Part shown: positions 34,626 through 43,517 of the stretch, piece after piece
Layout of the letters: each line of letters opens with the position of its first letter
Position numbering within the stretch: the first letter of the stretch is position 1
NCBI GenBank assembly: GCA_964404745.1
Contig: CAYOLG010000022.1
Location: forward strand, 19,612-83,611
DNA from: Pelagisphaera sp964404745
GTDB taxonomy: Bacteria; Verrucomicrobiota; Verrucomicrobiia; Opitutales; Opitutaceae
Reading direction: 5' to 3'
DNA: 64,000 nucleotides
Translations under genes and position numbers: made by a program
Notes under the pieces: model-generated
Seen by the model: only the letters and a program-made list of their open reading frames with translations
The model's database searches: none
Told to the model about the DNA's origin: nothing

Positions 34626-34913
34626 TTACGCGACTTCAATGGTGTCGCCAGTCTTCAAGGTAACGACAGCCTTCTTGTAGTCGGATCTGTAATTCGATTT
34701 GCCCGTCTTGCGGTTCCGCGTCGGCTTTCCCCTTTGATTGATAACATTTACCCGGGTCACGGTTACATCGAATACCTTTTCAACCGCCGACTTTATGGCG
34801 TACTTGTTGGCATCCTTGAATACATCAAACGTGTACTGGCCAATTTCAGCCGATTGCAGATTCGACTTTTCCGTAAGCCGAAGAGATTTGAGAATTCTAT
34901 CCGCCTGAATCAT
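34626..34913 (-). CDS. rplW: Ribosomal protein L23
   Basis: Tunnel-exit protein and docking site for trigger factor and SRP. The 95-residue product has LKSLRLTEKSNLQSAEIGQY, TFDVFKDANKYAIKSAVEKVF and VTRVNVINQRGKPTRNRKTG. It overlaps rplD by 4 bases (34910-34913), so the two are likely coupled. Confidence 0.97.
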   Translation of the reverse strand: MIQADRILKSLRLTEKSNLQSAEIGQYTFDVFKDANKYAIKSAVEKVFDVTVTRVNVINQRGKPTRNRKTGKSNYRSDYKKAVVTLKTGDTIEVA

Positions 34914-35542
34914 TGGGACTCTCCTTTCGTGCGATTTGCTAGCTCCTCCATCGCTTGCCGCGTGACGATGATCTTTTGGAAATCCGCCAAATCGGTAACG
35001 CTTACGACGGAAGCCTCTTCCAGAATTACACCACTCAGGTTCTTCAATGCTCGCTTCGATGTTTCGCTGAAAGCTTTGTCTACCACCAATGTGTTTCCGC
35101 CGGTAGAGATTCCTCTCACGATTTCGCTGGCAACCTTGGTTTTGGCAGGAGAAATGTCGAGCGCTTCGATAACGACTAGGGAGCCGTCATTGACCCGCTC
35201 ATACAAAGCCCGGTTGTAAGCGAGTTGCCTTACCTTACGATTGATTTTCTTCGAGTAGTCGCGGGGCTTAGGACCGAAGACTACTCCGCCCCCGACCCAG
35301 ATTGGCGAACGGTTGCTTCCCGCTCGAGCTCTACCGGTTCCTTTTTGACGCCAAGGCTTCTTGCCTCCGCCACTAACTTCGCCGCGCGTCTTCGAGTTGG
35401 CGCTACCCTGGCGGATGTTCGCCGCCTGAGCGACAATCACATCCTTAACAGCTTGGAGCCCTTTTCCATCCTCGAATACGGGGATGTCAAATTCGCTGTC
35501 GCCGCTTTCCTTGCCGTCGTTACTAAAGGTTTTTACTTTCAT
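34910..35542 (-). CDS. rplD: Ribosomal protein L4
   Basis: Large-subunit protein of the tunnel constriction; in E. coli it also represses the S10 operon. The 210-residue product has ANIRQGSANSKTRGEVSGGG, KKPWRQKGTGRARAGSNRSPIWVGGGVVFGPKPRDYS in consecutive motifs, and LAYNRALYERVNDGSL. Whether autoregulation exists here is unknown; a possible hairpin leader lies upstream of rplC at 36214-36265. Confidence 0.98.
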   Translation of the reverse strand: MKVKTFSNDGKESGDSEFDIPVFEDGKGLQAVKDVIVAQAANIRQGSANSKTRGEVSGGGKKPWRQKGTGRARAGSNRSPIWVGGGVVFGPKPRDYSKKINRKVRQLAYNRALYERVNDGSLVVIEALDISPAKTKVASEIVRGISTGGNTLVVDKAFSETSKRALKNLSGVILEEASVVSVTDLADFQKIIVTRQAMEELANRTKGESQ

Positions 35543-35566
35543 TTGCTACCGTCTCCTTCCTGAACT

Positions 35567-36196
35567 CTATTTGCTCTTGATAGCGGTACGCACCAAAACG
35601 GTTTCCCCGTTCGGTCCCGGAATGCCCCCTTTGACGAGGATCAAATTCTTTTCCGTATCGATCTTCATGATCTTCAAATTCTGAACGGTTCGCTGCTTTC
35701 CGCCCATTCGCCCTGGCATCTTCTGGTTCTTGAATACGTGGCCTGGCCATTGGCAAAGCCCAATAGAGCCGATCCGACGATGGAACATGGAGCCATGGGA
35801 AGCCGGGCCTCCTTTAACGTTGAAGCGTTTGACTACACCCTGAAATCCCCGTCCCTTGGTCTTGCCAATGATATCTATCTTTTGGCCTTCTTCAAATTTA
35901 GAAACGTCGAGAATATCGCCTGACTTGTATTCCGATTCGCCATCGCAGCGTACTTCGCGGATCGTGCGCGGCGTGGCAACCCCCTTGCTTTTCGCATGAT
36001 TGCGTTCCGCCTTGCTAGCTCGCTTATCCTTCTTCGCGCCAAAACCAATCTGGATGGCATTATATCCATCTTTTTCGATCGTCTTAACCTGCAAAACAGG
36101 ACAGGGGCCGGCCTCGATCACCGTCACCGGCACTTGCACCGTGCCGTCGTAGATCTGAGTCATGCCCAATTTTTTGCCTAAAATAGTGTGTTTCAT
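35567..36196 (-). CDS. rplC: Ribosomal protein L3
   Basis: Core large-subunit protein near the peptidyl-transferase centre. The 209-residue product has HTILGKKLGMTQIYDGT, VTVIEAGPCPVLQVKT, IDIIGKTKGRGFQGVVKRF, GPASHGSMFHRRIGSIG and KMPGRMGGKQRTVQNL. It begins 97 bases after rpsJ, an unusually long gap for this cluster, which contains two short inverted repeats. Confidence 0.98.
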   Translation of the reverse strand: MKHTILGKKLGMTQIYDGTVQVPVTVIEAGPCPVLQVKTIEKDGYNAIQIGFGAKKDKRASKAERNHAKSKGVATPRTIREVRCDGESEYKSGDILDVSKFEEGQKIDIIGKTKGRGFQGVVKRFNVKGGPASHGSMFHRRIGSIGLCQWPGHVFKNQKMPGRMGGKQRTVQNLKIMKIDTEKNLILVKGGIPGPNGETVLVRTAIKSK

Positions 36197-36213
36197 AAAT
36201 CTAAGAGGTAGGT

Positions 36214-36265
36214 GGAGCTTTCACTCCGTTTTCTAGACCCACATTAGCGGCCAACTCAATTGGCC
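36214..36265 (-). promoter_or_regulatory. Possible structured leader between rpsJ and rplC
   Basis: Two inverted repeats lie in the 97-base gap: GGAG-6-CTCC at 36214-36227 and a perfect GGCCAA-5-TTGGCC at 36249-36265. On the minus strand they would form consecutive hairpins just ahead of rplC. No terminator T-run follows. They could form a protein-binding leader or processing site. The evidence is only the inverted repeats. Confidence 0.3.
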
Positions 36266-36293
36266 CGGTTTGTTCTGTGTAATAAAAGATATT

Positions 36294-36602
36294 TTAAACG
36301 TTGATAGTGATATCCACTCCTGAGGGTAAATTGAGCTTTTTAAGCTCATCTACAGTCTGCGCCGTTGGTTCAATTATATCCAATAGCCTCTTGTGCGTTC
36401 TGATTTCGAATTGTTCCATGGACTTCTTGTCGACGTGGGGCGACTTGTTAACCGTGACCTTCTCGATACGAGTTGGCAGCGGCACAGGGCCTGATACTCG
36501 GGCTCCCGAGCGCTTAGCGGTGTCTACAATATCGGAGGCCGATTGATCGATAACCCGATAATCGAATCCCTGAAGCCTAATGCGTATTTTCTGTCCAGTC
36601 AT
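36294..36602 (-). CDS. rpsJ: Ribosomal protein S10
   Basis: Small-subunit protein, also NusE in antitermination. The 102-residue product has KIRIRLQGFDYRVIDQSASDIV, GPVPLPTRIEKVTVNKSPHVDKKS in two motifs, and EQFEIRTHKRLLDI. It follows fusA by 24 bases without an intervening tuf gene; the only tuf in the window is at 54989. Confidence 0.98.
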   Translation of the reverse strand: MTGQKIRIRLQGFDYRVIDQSASDIVDTAKRSGARVSGPVPLPTRIEKVTVNKSPHVDKKSMEQFEIRTHKRLLDIIEPTAQTVDELKKLNLPSGVDITINV

Positions 36603-36626
36603 GGAATTATGAATATAAAAACCGTT

Positions 36627-38771
36627 TTAATTGGCCGTCGTTTCCGTCAACCTTGACAGAACCGAAGGCGGTACTTGTTCAAATCTCGAGGGTTCCATCG
36701 AATAGCTAGCTCTTCCTTTGGAAAGGGAGCGCACATCTGTCGCATATCCGAACATCGCCTCTAATGGTACCGAAGCCGTTATCGTGGCTAGATCCCCTTT
36801 CGACTCCATATTTTGGATATGGCCACGCCGGCGATTAAGGTCGCCGATGATATCGCCTTGAAACTCCTCGGGAGTCGTCACCTCAACCTTCATTATTGGT
36901 TCAAGCAAAATAGGCCCCGCTTTCTTCATCGCTTCCTTGAAGGCGAAGATTCCCGCCATCTTAAACGCCATCTCGGATGAATCCACTTCGTGAAACGATC
37001 CATCCACGATACGAGCCTTCCAGTCGACTACTGGATACCCCGCCACGGTGCCGTTGTTAGAAGCTTCTCTGATCCCGTCTTCCGTCGGCTTGACAAATTC
37101 GCGGGGAATGACTCCTCCGACAATCTCATTCAAAACCTCAGAGCCTTTACCCGATTCCTGTGGTTCCAACTTAACAATAGCATGCCCATATTGTCCACGA
37201 CCACCTGACTGGCGAATGAATTTGCCCTCGCCTTCCGCTGCATTAGTGATCGTTTCCCGATAAGCTATCTGCGGCTTGCCGGATTGAGCTTGGACTTTGA
37301 ACTCGCGGAAAAGACGGTCGCGAATAATCTCCAAATGAAGCTCGCCCATTCCGGAAATGATGGTTTGCCCGGTTTCTTCGTCAGTTTTCACAATGAAGGT
37401 CGGGTCCTCTTCTGCCAACCTACCGAGCCCAATGGAGAGTTTCTCTTGATCTGCGCTAGTCGCAGGCTCAATCGACATCGATATAACGGGATCCGGAAAG
37501 GATGGTGGCTCCAAAGCGATGTCGAGGGTCTTCGAGCAAAGGGTGTCACCAGTATGAACATTCTTAATACCGATGGCTGCGCAAATGTCACCTGATCTGA
37601 CAACATCGATATCCTCTCGGCTATCCGCCTTCATGATCAAGAGTCGGCTAATGCGCTCCGATTTACCTGTCCGCGGATTCAAGAGCGTATCGCCTTTTTT
37701 GAGCGTGCCGCTGTAGATACGAATAAAGACCAGTTTCCCGACAAAGGAATCGCTCCAAAGTTTAAATGCCAGGGCTGTTGCTTTGCCTCCGTCATCCGGC
37801 TCTAGTGAAACGGTTTGGCCATTGCTATCATGGCCTTGCACGGGAGGCATATCGAGTGGACTAGGCAGGTAGTTGACCACCGCGTCGAGCAGGTTTTGCA
37901 CTCCCTTGTTCTTGAATGCCGAACCAGGGATAACGCCAACAAATTCTCGAGACAATGTCGCCTTGCGAATCGCCCGAACGAGTTCGTTTTCGGCTATTGC
38001 TTCTCCGTTTAGATACTTCTCAGCAAGATCATCATCAAAATCGGCGACTGCCTCGATAAGCGATTCGCGCATGGATTCGACTTCCGGCTGCATGTCTCCG
38101 GGTATCTCGCAAGCAATTACATTGACGCCTAGCTTATCCGACTCATCGAATTTAAAAGCCTTGAGGCCAACGAGGTCAATTAACCCGCTGAAACGCTCTT
38201 CGGATCCGATATTGAGAAACAGAGGATGGGCGTTCGCTCCGAGTTTCGATCGCATGTCCTCGATCGCTCCCAAGAAATTGGCGCCCACTCGGTCCATCTT
38301 GTTGATGAATGCGATACGAGGCACATGATACTTATCCGCTTGGCGCCAAACCGTCTCCGATTGTGGCTGAACCCCCGCTACGGCGCAGAACACTGCGACG
38401 GCTCCATCCAAAACTCGAAGCGATCGCTCAACTTCCGCCGTGAAATCCACGTGGCCAGGAGTATCAATAATATTGATTTGGTGTTGGATTCCCTCGTAAG
38501 GCCCGGAACGTCCCGTCCACTTGCAAGAAATCGCCGCTGAGGTGATAGTGATGCCGCGCTCCCGCTCCTGGTCCATGAAATCTGTGACCGCGTTGCCGTC
38601 ATGCACTTCCCCGATCTTATGGACTACCCCAGTATAATAAAGAATGCGTTCGGTCGTAGTGGTCTTTCCCGCATCGATATGGGCCGCAATTCCTATATTG
38701 CGTGTCCACTCCATTGGCACTGGACGACCAGAGCCATTTTTCGTGGAAATATCTGCGGGAGCTTCAACCAT
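36627..38771 (-). CDS. fusA: Elongation factor G
   Basis: EF-G is the translocation GTPase. The 714-residue protein has the G1 loop AHIDAGKTTTTERIL (about 31-45), the GITITSAA switch I, DTPGHVDFTAEVERSLRVLDGAV, NKMDR, and domains II-V including RGQYGHA and PTEDGIREASNNG. It has a short N-terminal extension of about 18 residues before MEWTRNIGIAAH; an internal ATG there is an alternative start. It lies between rpsG and rpsJ as in the str operon. Confidence 0.98.
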   Translation of the reverse strand: MVEAPADISTKNGSGRPVPMEWTRNIGIAAHIDAGKTTTTERILYYTGVVHKIGEVHDGNAVTDFMDQERERGITITSAAISCKWTGRSGPYEGIQHQINIIDTPGHVDFTAEVERSLRVLDGAVAVFCAVAGVQPQSETVWRQADKYHVPRIAFINKMDRVGANFLGAIEDMRSKLGANAHPLFLNIGSEERFSGLIDLVGLKAFKFDESDKLGVNVIACEIPGDMQPEVESMRESLIEAVADFDDDLAEKYLNGEAIAENELVRAIRKATLSREFVGVIPGSAFKNKGVQNLLDAVVNYLPSPLDMPPVQGHDSNGQTVSLEPDDGGKATALAFKLWSDSFVGKLVFIRIYSGTLKKGDTLLNPRTGKSERISRLLIMKADSREDIDVVRSGDICAAIGIKNVHTGDTLCSKTLDIALEPPSFPDPVISMSIEPATSADQEKLSIGLGRLAEEDPTFIVKTDEETGQTIISGMGELHLEIIRDRLFREFKVQAQSGKPQIAYRETITNAAEGEGKFIRQSGGRGQYGHAIVKLEPQESGKGSEVLNEIVGGVIPREFVKPTEDGIREASNNGTVAGYPVVDWKARIVDGSFHEVDSSEMAFKMAGIFAFKEAMKKAGPILLEPIMKVEVTTPEEFQGDIIGDLNRRRGHIQNMESKGDLATITASVPLEAMFGYATDVRSLSKGRASYSMEPSRFEQVPPSVLSRLTETTAN

Positions 38772-38806
38772 CTTTCAAAGAACATTAAGAAAAATGAAAC
38801 TTCGAT

Positions 38807-39280
38807 TCACCAACGCAGATGAGCGAAGGCTCGGTTCGACTGCGCCATTTTGTGGGTGTCTTCCTTTTTCTTCACCACGCTACCTGTATTATTGTATGCG
38901 TCGATGATTTCAGTGGCTAAGGCTTCCTTCATCGGAATCCCTTTCCGAGAGGATGCCGAGTCCACCATCCAGCGCATGGCTAGCGACTCTTGGCGTTCGT
39001 ATGGAATTTCCAAGGGAACTTGGTACGTGGCCCCTCCCACTCGACGGCTCTTCACTTCGAGCCTAGGACGGGCGTTTTCGAGAGCACCAAGAAGCAAATC
39101 GACAGGGTCACCCTTCTCTAGCTTCTCGCTTACTCGCTCGAAAGCCGAATAAACAATGCGTTCGGCTAACGTTTTCTTCCCGTCGCGCATGACGGTGTTC
39201 ACCAGATGGCCCACCAGCGTGCTTCCGTAACGGGAATCCGGCTTGGTTGGGCGCTTTACTGCTCTTCTACGACGTGACAT
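38807..39280 (-). CDS. rpsG: Ribosomal protein S7
   Basis: Primary 16S-binding head protein. The 157-residue product has MSRRRRAVKRPTKPDSRYG, LVGHLVNTVMRDGKKTLAERIVYSAFE (in two motifs), ARPRLEVKSRRVGGATYQVP and AHLRW at the end. It is between rpsL (18 bases) and fusA (35 bases). Confidence 0.98.
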   Translation of the reverse strand: MSRRRRAVKRPTKPDSRYGSTLVGHLVNTVMRDGKKTLAERIVYSAFERVSEKLEKGDPVDLLLGALENARPRLEVKSRRVGGATYQVPLEIPYERQESLAMRWMVDSASSRKGIPMKEALATEIIDAYNNTGSVVKKKEDTHKMAQSNRAFAHLRW

Positions 39281-39298
39281 TATGGAAAGCTAGATCTG

Positions 39299-39673
39299 TT
39301 ATGATTTGGGTCGTTTCACTCCATACTTGGAGCGACTGCGACGGCGTTTCTCCACTCCCATGGCATCCAAGGTTCCGCGGACGATGTGGTAGCGAACCCC
39401 TGGCAAATCCTTCACGCGCCCTCCTCTTACTAATACAATACTGTGTTCCTGGAGGCTGTGGCCCTCGTCGGGAATGTAGGCGATTACTTCCATGCCGTTG
39501 GTCAACCGTACCTTAGCCACCTTCCGAATGGCAGAATTCGGCTTCTTCGGCGTACGGGTCATAACTTGGACGCAAACGCCTCGGCGAAACGGATTCGCAT
39601 CGAGAGCCGGAGATTTTGTCTTCGACCGTGCCGCTTTGCGACCCTTTCTGACGAGTTGATTTATTGTTGGCAT
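39299..39673 (-). CDS. rpsL: Ribosomal protein S12
   Basis: Decoding-centre protein of the small subunit. The 124-residue product has MPTINQLVRKGRK, CVQVMTRTPKKPNSAIRKVAKVRLTNG in two motifs, YIPDEGHSLQEHSIVLVRGGRVKDLPGVRYH, and ends KYGVKRPKS. The PKKPNS lysine linked to streptomycin sensitivity is unchanged. It is the first gene of the 17 kb supercluster; the 240 bases upstream separate it from a divergent accessory gene. Confidence 0.98.
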   Translation of the reverse strand: MPTINQLVRKGRKAARSKTKSPALDANPFRRGVCVQVMTRTPKKPNSAIRKVAKVRLTNGMEVIAYIPDEGHSLQEHSIVLVRGGRVKDLPGVRYHIVRGTLDAMGVEKRRRSRSKYGVKRPKS

Positions 39674-39913
39674 GATGTGAAATTTTGAGAAAAGAGCGAG
39701 AAACTACCTTAAGCCGTTTGCTCGGCAAGGATTTTCTACCGAAAAACGAGTAAAAAGCGCACCCTGCCAATAACTGGCCTGATATGCTTCAGAAATGAGC
39801 GAGCTTCCTAGTTGGAAACTCTATGGTTTATCAGCTACGATAAATTGAGAAGGTTGCGTTTTGCCTGCTGGTCACAATGACATCAAGGCAAAAGACCAAC
39901 TATTTTAGCTTCC

Positions 39914-40747
39914 ATGATTCATTTCGTTACCGCTCTCGACTGCGAGGCTAGCCCCATTATTCATCGCTATGGATTGAAGCCCTGCGGCAATCACGGACGC
40001 GCCCGATTTTTCGCCGGCGATAACGCCCGGCTCGTTGTTTCTGGAGTCGGACAGCTTCGATCTGCGATCGCAACGACCGCATTGGGAGCTCGATTTCCCG
40101 AAACAGGCCCTATCTGGCTCAATGTTGGCATCGCGGGCCATCGTGAAGCGGAGCTGGGCACCGGCTTTATAGCCAATCGGGTCAGCTCGGAAGATGCTAA
40201 GGACGTCTACTATCCCCAAACCGTGGCGCCAGCCCCTTGGCGCGGGATAAGTGTGCGAACACTCCGCGCTCCCTCAATGGAATACCGATTCGATTGCCTA
40301 TCGGAAATGGAGGCGTTCGGTTTCTACACGGCAGCCCTAGCGACAGCGACCTTGGAGTTTATCCACGTTTTCAAGGTAGTTTCCGACAACGCGACCCATT
40401 CGTTGGAGGGCAAGCTCAGCAAAGACTCCGTATCTGAACGCATTGCTTCCCACCTCGACTCAATAGAGAGATTTGCCCAAGCGACCTTGGAAAACAGGCC
40501 CGGTGTCGAGGTAAGCGATTGGGTCGAGGTCACTCGTCTAGAAATCCAATCGATTCACCATCTTTCAGCAACATACAAACACAAGTTGGCCAAGCAGCTC
40601 AAACAACTCTCCCATCTGTTGACCAATGGCGAAAAGAAGGTCTTTGCAGATCGATTCAAGGGCCAAAACAAGCGTGAAGTGTTCGAAACAATCGAGCGAG
40701 AGATCGACAGCCTATCCGCCAAACGCCTTTGTTCCGGTCTCGGGTAA
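39914..40747 (+). CDS. Nucleoside-phosphorylase-like protein
   Basis: This 277-residue protein's first 170 residues follow the PNP/MTAN nucleoside-phosphorylase plan: a beginning strand MIHFVTALDCEASPII, a VSGVGQLRSAIATT phosphate/ribose region, IWLNVGIAGHR, the MEAFGFYTAAL loop and a VVSDNAT motif resembling the catalytic Asp region. The C-terminal 90 residues are helical and basic. It is the first of a two-gene plus-strand unit with the radical SAM gene 31 bases downstream. This pairing suggests a job in nucleobase or photoproduct metabolism; substrate unknown. Confidence 0.7.
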   Translation: MIHFVTALDCEASPIIHRYGLKPCGNHGRARFFAGDNARLVVSGVGQLRSAIATTALGARFPETGPIWLNVGIAGHREAELGTGFIANRVSSEDAKDVYYPQTVAPAPWRGISVRTLRAPSMEYRFDCLSEMEAFGFYTAALATATLEFIHVFKVVSDNATHSLEGKLSKDSVSERIASHLDSIERFAQATLENRPGVEVSDWVEVTRLEIQSIHHLSATYKHKLAKQLKQLSHLLTNGEKKVFADRFKGQNKREVFETIEREIDSLSAKRLCSGLG

Positions 40748-40778
40748 ACGACATAGCTGACCTTTGAGCCCAACGGAA

Positions 40779-41768
40779 ATGTTCGAACGTATATACATAG
40801 AGGACACGGTTCGCGATCATTGCAGAACGGTAGGCATCCTGAAGAAATTCCCAACAGCGGAAGCCATTCCCTGCTCCCGCTACGGGGAAATCTTTAACCT
40901 CAAGCGCCAGAATTTTCGCGTACAAAAAGCGAAGCCAGCCCTAATACTAGCAGAAAAGCAGGGGACGAAAGTGCTTCCGACACCCGCCGAATACGGTCTC
41001 GGAGCCGACCGACACTACTATTTCTCACACATGCTCAATTGCCTGTACGATTGCCGCTACTGCTTTTTGCAAGGCATGTACCGATCTTCCAACTTCGTTC
41101 TGTTCGTCAACTACGAGGATTTTGAGTCTGAAATTAAGGAGGTTGCCAATGCCCATCCTGATGAAACCTGCATCTTCTTTAGCGGGTACGATTGCGATAG
41201 CCTAGCTCTCGAGAGTCTGACCGGCTTCGCCGGCCACTTTCTCCAAACGTTCCGAGAATTGCCCAACTCCACCTTGGAGCTGCGGACCAAAAGCGCAAAG
41301 GTATCCTCTCTGTTAGAAGCCAAACCCCTGACCAACGTTGTCGTCGCCTTCACATTGAGCCCCGATCCGGTCGCCCAAGCGCTCGAACACAAGGCTCCCA
41401 CCTTATCTGCTCGCATCCGAGCTATCAAAAAACTCGCTTCCCATGGCTGGAAGATAGGGCTTCGATTCGATCCTTTGATCTACTTTGTGAATTGCGAAAA
41501 GGTCTATCGGGACTTCGTCGACGAGACCTTGAAGCAGATCCCGCTAGCAGCCATTCATTCCATAACATTAGGACTCTTTAGATCCCCAAAAACGATCTTC
41601 AACAACATGGAAAGCCTCTATCCCGAAGAGCCGCTATTCATGGGAAACCTGAAACTTTCAAATGGAATCGTTCGCTATTCGGAGGAGGTGGAAACCAGAT
41701 TCGCTGAAACAGCGGAAGCGCAAATCCTGAAGCACGTGCCCGAAGATTTGCTTTTCCGACAACAATAG
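40779..41768 (+). CDS. Spore photoproduct lyase-like radical SAM protein
   Basis: This 329-residue radical SAM protein resembles spore photoproduct lyase (SPL), which reverses the thymine dimer 5-thyminyl-5,6-dihydrothymine with S-adenosylmethionine. The cluster motif is C-x3-C-x2-C in CLYDCRYC (C88, C92, C95), as in SPL. SPL-like segments follow: SGYDCDS with C139 at roughly the position of the H-donor Cys141 of Bacillus SPL, then LELRTKSAKVSSLL and KIGLRFDPLIYF. I start at the ATG at 40779; an in-frame TTG five codons upstream is possible. Nothing in the window suggests sporulation, so a general UV-repair or related role is inferred. Confidence 0.8.
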   Translation: MFERIYIEDTVRDHCRTVGILKKFPTAEAIPCSRYGEIFNLKRQNFRVQKAKPALILAEKQGTKVLPTPAEYGLGADRHYYFSHMLNCLYDCRYCFLQGMYRSSNFVLFVNYEDFESEIKEVANAHPDETCIFFSGYDCDSLALESLTGFAGHFLQTFRELPNSTLELRTKSAKVSSLLEAKPLTNVVVAFTLSPDPVAQALEHKAPTLSARIRAIKKLASHGWKIGLRFDPLIYFVNCEKVYRDFVDETLKQIPLAAIHSITLGLFRSPKTIFNNMESLYPEEPLFMGNLKLSNGIVRYSEEVETRFAETAEAQILKHVPEDLLFRQQ

Positions 41769-42035
41769 ACGCTCAATGCAAAAATCCCACGGACAAGAAG
41801 CGTGGCATTTGGGAAGCAGGTAGGAGCAGCGGACGGAACGAGTGCAAAGCAGGCCGAGTGTCGCTTTCATATCGAAAGTATGAACATCGGTCTAATTGAG
41901 CTAAGTCGACCTTTGGCGGTACATTATAAAAACGTTTATCGCTGCGATTGCCCCTAGGGCTTATAGCCAATTCGGGCTGTACAGGCCTTCCGACTCTAGA
42001 TGGCCTTCGGCGACATCAGCATGGTCCTGATGCGA

Positions 42036-42832
42036 TCAGACAGGTCTATACCCGTTAAGAGGTGTGATGCCGTTGGATACTTCTGCATCTTGGCTGCCTG
42101 TGTTTGCTTGCTCATTCAAATACAGTGTTCCGACTTCCTCGATACTCGGCAACGAGCCCGCGCTTAAATGGGAGATGGGCTCGAAGACCTTCTCTCGACC
42201 AGGAACAGGTCCGTAGATTTGGTAGCGCCATTTGTAAAACGCCTGCTGAGGATCCTGCATCCAAAACGCCCCCATAGTTGATTCCATCCCAGCCAATCTA
42301 AATGGGGGATCTTCCATCTTTTTCGACAATTCCTGTGCTGCGTAGTCTTCAAGGTAGCCTAGTGGCTTTCCATCCTCTTGGTCTCCCATAAAGTTTGATA
42401 GTATTGCTATGACGACGTGTCCATCGATGAGGGCGATTTTCTCGAGAGTGAAATACCGCACGAGTTTGCTTTGTGAAAGGATTGCTCGTATAGCTCTAAG
42501 AAACTTTCCTTGTGTCCCAAGTCAGCCAAAGCGACTTGAGCAATTCCCGATAAATCGGCAGGGTGTATGGATTTGTAGTTTAATTCCGGATATTTATTTC
42601 TAATCCAAGTATCGCTTTGTGCTGGCCTGCTCATTATCGCCTCCAGAAAAGCAATCGCTTCGCTGGAACCAAGTTTGCCGATCTCTGATAGGGTATTGCG
42701 AGCATCCGCTCCCCCTGCACGACCCGCAGCTACCAGCTCTTCGAAAAAGGTCCTCAGTTCTTCGAATTGTCCGGCAGCGCCGGCAAATGGAGAGATTAAG
42801 AAAACAGTTATAACGTAAGCGGTACTAAATCG
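42036..42832 (-). pseudogene. Secreted-protein pseudogene, frameshifted and beheaded
   Basis: Two minus-strand frames join into one protein. The upstream frame reads a hydrophobic signal-like segment (AYVITVFLISPFAGAAG), then QFEELRTFFEELVAAG ... LSEIGKLGSSEAIAFLEAIM and SGIAQVALADLGHKESFL. The natural continuation RAIRAILSQSKLVRYFTLEKIALIDGH lies in another frame from about 42510 down, so one base is lost or gained near there. No start codon precedes the signal segment: the frame runs straight into the IS66-type element at about 42833. It looks like a gene cut by insertion and then decayed. I do not recognise the family; helical repeat-like, possibly HEAT-type. Confidence 0.7.
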
Positions 42833-42873
42833 ACCCCCTTCCCAATCTGTGATATTTCGGTTAGGCTGCCTAG

Positions 42874-43176
42874 ATGAACAAGTCCAAAGGCAAGCGGTAC
42901 AGCGAGGAGGGGCGCGAGGAGCTTCTGGCGCTCTTCGATCAAAGCGGCTACAGCGTCTCGCCCTTCTATAAGGAGATTGGTCTGGGCAAGGGCGCTTTGA
43001 AGCAGTGGCTTTCGCGCGGGTCGCCCCGTGCCGACCTCTTGGAGGTGGCCGGTCCGGCCAGTCTGGACGGGGTTTCGCTTCGGGTCTATCTTCCCAATGG
43101 CGCGCGCTGCGAGATCGGCGGCGGCTTTGGGTGCGGCGAAGTGGCGGGGCTGATACGGGAGCTCAAGGCGTGCTGA
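42874..43176 (+). CDS. tnpA: IS66 family protein TnpA
   Basis: This 100-residue protein corresponds to OrfA/TnpA of IS66 elements. It has an N-terminal helix-turn-helix-like region (RYSEEGREELLALFDQSG, SVSPFYKEIGLGKGALKQWL) and an ending rich in glycine with VSLRVYLPNGARCEIGGGFG and GEVAGLIRELKAC, as in family members whose C-terminus resembles GVRIEVGGDFD. Codon use is strongly GC-rich. The stop overlaps the tnpB start. Confidence 0.8.
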   Translation: MNKSKGKRYSEEGREELLALFDQSGYSVSPFYKEIGLGKGALKQWLSRGSPRADLLEVAGPASLDGVSLRVYLPNGARCEIGGGFGCGEVAGLIRELKAC

Positions 43177-43517
43177 GTTTCCCCTCGTCGGTGAGGGTCT
43201 ACCTGGCGGTTGAGCCGGTGGACATGCGCAAGAGCTTCGACGGGCTTTACGCGGTGGCCTCCGGGCATTTGAAGGAGAACCCGCTCGATGGCGGGCTGTT
43301 CGTCTTCTCCAACAAGCGGCTCAACAGCCTGAAGATCCTCTTCTGCGACGGGACCGGGCTCTGGGTTCTGTCCAAGCGGCTTGAGAAAGGGCGCTTCAGC
43401 TGGCCGCGAGGCGTCCAAGGCGGGTGCAAGCTTCGGCTGAAGGCCGAGGCCCTCTCGATGCTGCTCGGCGGGATCGACCTCTGGGAGGGGCTGGCCAAGG
43501 CCTGGCATGAAAGGTAG
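43170..43517 (+). CDS. tnpB: IS66 family accessory protein TnpB
   Basis: This 115-residue protein is a clear IS66 Orf2/TnpB: SSVRVYLAVEPVDMRKSFDGLYA, GGLFVFSNKRLNSLKILFCDGTGLWVLSKRLEKGRF (in two motifs), LSMLLGGIDLWEG. It starts at a GTG at 43170, overlapping tnpA by 7 bases, which is normal in the family. It ends AWHER; the tnpC gene expected immediately downstream is missing and rpoC's terminator follows within about 70 bases. Confidence 0.88.
   Translation: MLSFPSSVRVYLAVEPVDMRKSFDGLYAVASGHLKENPLDGGLFVFSNKRLNSLKILFCDGTGLWVLSKRLEKGRFSWPRGVQGGCKLRLKAEALSMLLGGIDLWEGLAKAWHER

Noticed and set aside
39674..39913. Promoter for rpsL
   Set aside because: Several partial -35-like boxes but no pair with proper spacing could be defended.
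41769..42035. Possible gene or RNA between the SPL-like gene and the pseudogene
   Set aside because: No frame of useful length and only a weak CCACG/CGTGG stem; nothing can be supported.
42480..42540. Programmed frameshift in the pseudogene
   Set aside because: No clear slippery heptamer with a downstream stem, and the 5' end is also missing, so decay is simpler.
43005..43169. Longer start for IS66 TnpB
   Set aside because: The extended frame overlaps tnpA almost entirely; the GTG at 43170 matches the family start.
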